Source of the DNA: an uncultured Gammaproteobacteria bacterium
Lineage (GTDB): Bacteria; Pseudomonadota; Gammaproteobacteria; Pseudomonadales; Azotimanducaceae_A
Reading direction: 5' to 3'
Assembly (NCBI GenBank): GCA_913041025.1
Contig: CAJWGQ010000128.1
Coordinates: forward strand, 1 to 8,121
DNA: 8,121 nt
The position numbers and the translations under genes were made by a program. This document shows, in pieces, positions 5,618-8,121 of this stretch (within the stretch, counting starts at the first letter, position 1; every line of letters begins with the position of its first letter). The notes under the pieces are model-generated. The model searched no databases. It worked only from the letters and a program-made list of their open reading frames with translations, and had not been told where the DNA came from.

Positions 5618-7795
5618 TCAGTCAGAGCTTCTATTTTCCATACTCTCTGGAGCGAGGCTAGCCAATTCAGAGAACCAATCCTCTACAACCACCAGGCTGG
5701 TTTGTTGCGACAACACATCTTCTACGACGCTGGTCTCATCAGATTGTGTGACAATAAGAAAGCGATCATCCTTATCGAAATGAGCCCAACCTTTTCTTGT
5801 GTTCACCAACTGCACTCCGTTGACGCTGAACATCTGCTCTGGGAGCGCGACCTCTAAATAACTAGAATCATCCGAATCATTCACGGCGTACTGAACAGCA
5901 AATTGTTGGTTCTCCCTGTTCCAATAAAAGATTTCATTTGAGGATTTACTCCAAAGAACCCCAGAACCATTCTCGGTGCTAATTTGCCATTTACCGCCGG
6001 TGATATCGGGGAACGTTCTAACATAAACCTGCGGAACTCCGCTTTCATTGCTAGTATATGCAAGCCACTTTCCATCAGGCGAGAGAATAGGTCCCAAATT
6101 AAGGTAGAGTATAGGAGCCACATCTAATTTAATTGCTGACACTTCTGCTTGTTCATCGCTGCTCATATCTAATACGAAAAGTTCATTAGGAGAGGACATG
6201 GTAAATACCAATTCCTCTTTAGAAGAAACTGCATGGGGCCATGCCAGTCGATCAGCCGCAAAAACCTGTTTGGGTTGTTCCGTTCCGTTAGCCGAAACAG
6301 ACCATATCCCGCCTCCCTCGCCTACCGTTCTGTAAATTAACGATCGTGCATCAGCTGACCAGATAGAACGAGATGCGTTCCCGTCAAAAGTTCTCCTTCC
6401 AATAGTGCCGCGCTCCAGATCAAGAACCCAAATGTCAGACTGACTGCCACCACTATAAATTGTCATAGCTACCAATTGCTCATCTGGAGATACAGCTAGG
6501 TGTCCGTATTGTTGAGCAGACAGATCGAGCGGCTCAGTGACGCCATTACGATCTACAAAAGTCAAACCAAGTTTCTCTGATACCGTACCTGTAAAGCCTC
6601 CATTCAGATAGACTAAACGCCCATCATCAGAAAATGAATATATCACAGCGCCTCGTCGAGAATCTGTCTCGACATCCTGAATCACAGGAACCTCTTCTCC
6701 CGTAATCCTTAATTGGTCAATATCAAACGGAACCGCCCAAACAGCAGTATCTCGGCTAAATACTATATGTCCACTTCGCGAATATCGGGCGTTAAATGCC
6801 GCTTCGATGATGATTTCGTAGCTATTGTCTTGAAGATCCACTAAAGCAATTTGACCTGTTTCTCCGACAGACATACGATCCCCTGCAAGCGTCGCTATAG
6901 CATTCGTCGTCCCAGGTAATATTTCGGGCCAAATAAAAACTCGCCCCGGCTCATCAACTATCAAGGATCTTTCATTGCCTCCCGACGTCAACGTCTTGAC
7001 GAGTGCACCGCCCGTATCGGTCGACAAAACGAACTCACCATCATAAGAAACACCAGCATTTTCATTGTTTGCATCCGCGATCAGCTGCGAAGCACCTCCT
7101 TCCAGCCTTACTCGCTTGATCTCATAATTATCTAAGTAAATAACCCAGTCGCCGTTTTTTGAAAAATAGGGTCGTCCACTCGGAGGACCATCTACGTTTG
7201 CTAAAAGTTTTGGCGGATCAATGGTATATAAATCTCTTAAATACAGCTCTGCGCCTGTTTGCGAATGGACTGTATAGGCTAATTTAGATCCATCTGGAGA
7301 CAAAGCAACCTCAGTTTTAAAACCAAAGACAGGATGCTTTCCGGTTTCACCCAATTCCAATTGCGTTCTGATTCCTCGCATAATCGCACTTGAGGGCATG
7401 GATACCTGCTCTTGGGAACTGGACCTGTTCTGAAACGCTTCTTGATCAAAAATAAACGGCATCATATAGAATCCAAAAAGCCCTACAACAACGCAAGATC
7501 CAACACCGACCCAAAGTAAAGTTCTGCGAGGTGTGACATGCGCTAATTGGGGGGCTGAACCCGTCAGAGACTCGTTAGAAGCTGTTGGCAATTTCTCTGA
7601 TGCCCAACCAACTATGATTGCCACAGGGAAGCCTAATATGAGAAGAAATGTGATGGTTTGTGCCACCCAAAGTGGAGTTTCAAACGTAGGCAGAACAGCC
7701 TCTATAACTTGGATTAAAACCCAAGCCACGACCGCGTAACCTAAAAAGACTTTAGTCAGCATTCTATGCCTGAACTTTTCCCATTGATCTCTCAT
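5618..7795 (-). CDS. Membrane-anchored PD40 beta-propeller protein (paralogue B)
   Basis: The 725-aa protein is collinear with the 722-aa product at 3099-5267 along its whole length. Helices are predicted at about residues 14-37, 43-66 and 92-116. The PD40 propeller spans about 145-705, with cores such as LSPDGSKLAY (165-174), FSKNGDWVIY (211-220), FSDDGRLVYL (388-397) and LSPDGKWLAY (571-580). FNARYSRSGHIVF (334-346), GEEVPVI (366-372) and VYVRTFPDITGGKWQIST (590-607) match the signature of kinase-associated propellers, and the chain ends near VVVEDWFSEL. No kinase, peptidase or DNA-binding domain is seen. Three helices and the basic cytoplasmic start place the propeller in the periplasm. 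The start at 7795 has a purine-rich AGGGGG just upstream. It precedes the 722-aa gene on the same strand, but a 350-base gap and separate candidate control regions suggest its own promoter. Function is unknown. Confidence 0.85.
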   Translation of the reverse strand: MRDQWEKFRHRMLTKVFLGYAVVAWVLIQVIEAVLPTFETPLWVAQTITFLLILGFPVAIIVGWASEKLPTASNESLTGSAPQLAHVTPRRTLLWVGVGSCVVVGLFGFYMMPFIFDQEAFQNRSSSQEQVSMPSSAIMRGIRTQLELGETGKHPVFGFKTEVALSPDGSKLAYTVHSQTGAELYLRDLYTIDPPKLLANVDGPPSGRPYFSKNGDWVIYLDNYEIKRVRLEGGASQLIADANNENAGVSYDGEFVLSTDTGGALVKTLTSGGNERSLIVDEPGRVFIWPEILPGTTNAIATLAGDRMSVGETGQIALVDLQDNSYEIIIEAAFNARYSRSGHIVFSRDTAVWAVPFDIDQLRITGEEVPVIQDVETDSRRGAVIYSFSDDGRLVYLNGGFTGTVSEKLGLTFVDRNGVTEPLDLSAQQYGHLAVSPDEQLVAMTIYSGGSQSDIWVLDLERGTIGRRTFDGNASRSIWSADARSLIYRTVGEGGGIWSVSANGTEQPKQVFAADRLAWPHAVSSKEELVFTMSSPNELFVLDMSSDEQAEVSAIKLDVAPILYLNLGPILSPDGKWLAYTSNESGVPQVYVRTFPDITGGKWQISTENGSGVLWSKSSNEIFYWNRENQQFAVQYAVNDSDDSSYLEVALPEQMFSVNGVQLVNTRKGWAHFDKDDRFLIVTQSDETSVVEDVLSQQTSLVVVEDWFSELASLAPESMENRSSD

Positions 7796-7799
7796 CGAA

Positions 7800-7805
7800 C
7801 CCCCT
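7800..7805 (-). promoter_or_regulatory. Ribosome binding site of the 725-aa gene
   Basis: AGGGGG on the minus strand lies four bases before the ATG at 7795, or AAGG about seven bases before. It supports this start, which also gives an N-terminus collinear with the paralogue. Confidence 0.5.
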
Positions 7806-7850
7806 TTTTCTAAAGTGTGTGAAGTTGCAAACTTTATAAACTCCAGAATC

Positions 7851-7901
7851 TAAAATAATAACAAATCTTTTTATGACGCAAAACTAATTAAGTGATTAAT
7901 A
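7851..7901 (-). promoter_or_regulatory. Upstream block shared by both propeller genes, copy B
   Basis: This is the counterpart of 5430-5480. On the minus strand it contains TTTGCG, then 16 bases, then TATTAT, the last matching five of six -10 positions, so a promoter for the 725-aa gene about 55 bases before its ATG is plausible. Survival of the block beside two well-diverged paralogues suggests function rather than a very recent duplication. Confidence 0.45.
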
Positions 7902-8067
7902 ATTATAGAGAATCAAGGATTAGGTGATATTCCAACATTGAAGAAAGGTGTGACAAATTTTCAATATGAAATGGTTAAAGACATTAAAATTCAGAATTGA
8001 ATTCCCAACCACACATCGAGTGAACTTCTGAAAAGCCTGTAAGTATGTGATTAGCGAGTTTTTTTGA

Positions 8068-8121
8068 TGGTAGGCACGACCAGATTCGAACTGGTGACCT
8101 CTACCATGTCAAGGTAGCGCT
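8068..8121 (-). tRNA. tRNA-Val(GAC), 3' part (cut by right edge)
   Basis: The visible 54 bases on the minus strand give the anticodon stem CTACC/GGTAG fully paired, the loop TTGACAT with anticodon GAC at 8110-8108, the T-arm ACCAG/CTGGT around TTCGAAT, the acceptor strand CGTGCCT, discriminator A and an encoded CCA at 8070-8068. Anticodon GAC reads the valine codon GUC. The 5' acceptor strand, expected as AGGCACG, and the D-arm lie past the right edge. This is presumably the working gene, with the 3' end supplied by whatever produced the duplicate at 670-748. Confidence 0.9.
8068..8121. repeat. Right copy of 54-bp tRNA-Val direct repeat
   Basis: This copy pairs with 670-723, differing at 8113 and 8118. 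It stops sharply at 8068, the last base of the encoded CCA. The repeat may continue beyond the window edge, because the left copy keeps a D-arm-like stem past its last aligned base. Confidence 0.85.

Larger units (their letters stand above)
7796..8067. other. Non-coding spacer between tRNA-Val and the 725-aa gene
   Basis: These 272 AT-rich bases hold the second copy of the shared upstream block and the leader of the 725-aa gene. A 22-codon plus-strand frame from 7966 lacks a placed ribosome binding site. A run of seven T at 8059-8065 abuts the tRNA 3' end but has no stem before it on either strand. Confidence 0.5.
670..8121. mobile_element. tRNA-Val-flanked putative genomic island, no integrase visible
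   Basis: The segment between the two tRNA-Val repeats is about 7.4 kb and carries five protein genes, none of core metabolism. The left boundary sits against thrS and the right boundary against the apparently normal tRNA-Val. This is the geometry of an island integrated at the tRNA 3' end. No integrase, excisionase, transposase, replication or conjugation gene is found. It may be a decayed island, a non-autonomous element moved in trans, or a product of tRNA duplication without site-specific integration. The repeats are seen; mobility is inferred. Confidence 0.45.

Noticed and set aside
5547..5783. 78-codon plus-strand frame after the second 21-bp repeat
   Set aside because: It runs mostly antisense to the 3' end of the 725-aa gene, has no clear ribosome binding site, and its product has no recognisable feature.
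7951..7965. Possible third, degenerate copy of the 21-bp repeat (TGACAAATTTTCAA)
   Set aside because: Only about 10 of 15 positions agree, which is not distinguishable from chance in this composition.
7966..8034. 22-codon plus-strand frame starting MKWLKTLKF
   Set aside because: It lacks a properly spaced ribosome binding site and any homologue I recognise. A short basic frame in AT-rich spacer is expected by chance.

Overview
The window looks like a piece of a moderately AT-rich gammaproteobacterial chromosome, possibly marine. The evidence is a threonyl-tRNA synthetase N-terminus that closely follows the E. coli-type protein, a tRNA-Val(GAC), and membrane-anchored PD40 propeller proteins whose N-terminal module is, from memory, common in free-living Gammaproteobacteria. 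The taxonomic call is inference from protein style only.

Layout. (1) Positions 1-583, minus strand: 5' portion of thrS, running off the left edge. (2) 670-748: decayed minus-strand copy of tRNA-Val(GAC). (3) 749-947: non-coding, with a plausible plus-strand promoter. (4) 948-2253, plus strand: a 65-aa exported small protein followed by a 358-aa lipoprotein. (5) 2288-5267, minus strand: a 722-aa membrane-anchored PD40 propeller protein, then a 259-aa four-helix membrane protein resembling bestrophins; the two genes meet the lipoprotein gene tail to tail. (6) 5268-5617: non-coding spacer. (7) 5618-7795, minus strand: a 725-aa paralogue of the propeller protein. (8) 7796-8067: non-coding. (9) 8068-8121: 3' part of an apparently normal minus-strand tRNA-Val(GAC), cut by the right edge.

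The main structural result is that the five protein genes lie between two direct copies of the tRNA-Val 3' part (52 of 54 bases identical, the first 45 identical without interruption). That is the signature of an element integrated at a tRNA 3' end, here between tRNA-Val and thrS. No integrase, relaxase, transposase or phage gene is visible in the roughly 7.4 kb between the repeats. It is therefore a remnant, an element mobilised in trans, or the product of tRNA duplication.

The cargo is all envelope-directed: a small secreted peptide, a lipoprotein, a probable channel-like membrane protein, and two propellers predicted to face the periplasm. Two non-coding repeats link the genes. A 21-bp exact direct repeat occurs upstream of the small-protein gene and upstream of the 722-aa gene. 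A 51-bp block, about three quarters identical, lies upstream of both propeller genes. These suggest duplication together with control regions, and perhaps shared regulation. No biochemical function can be assigned to the set from sequence alone.
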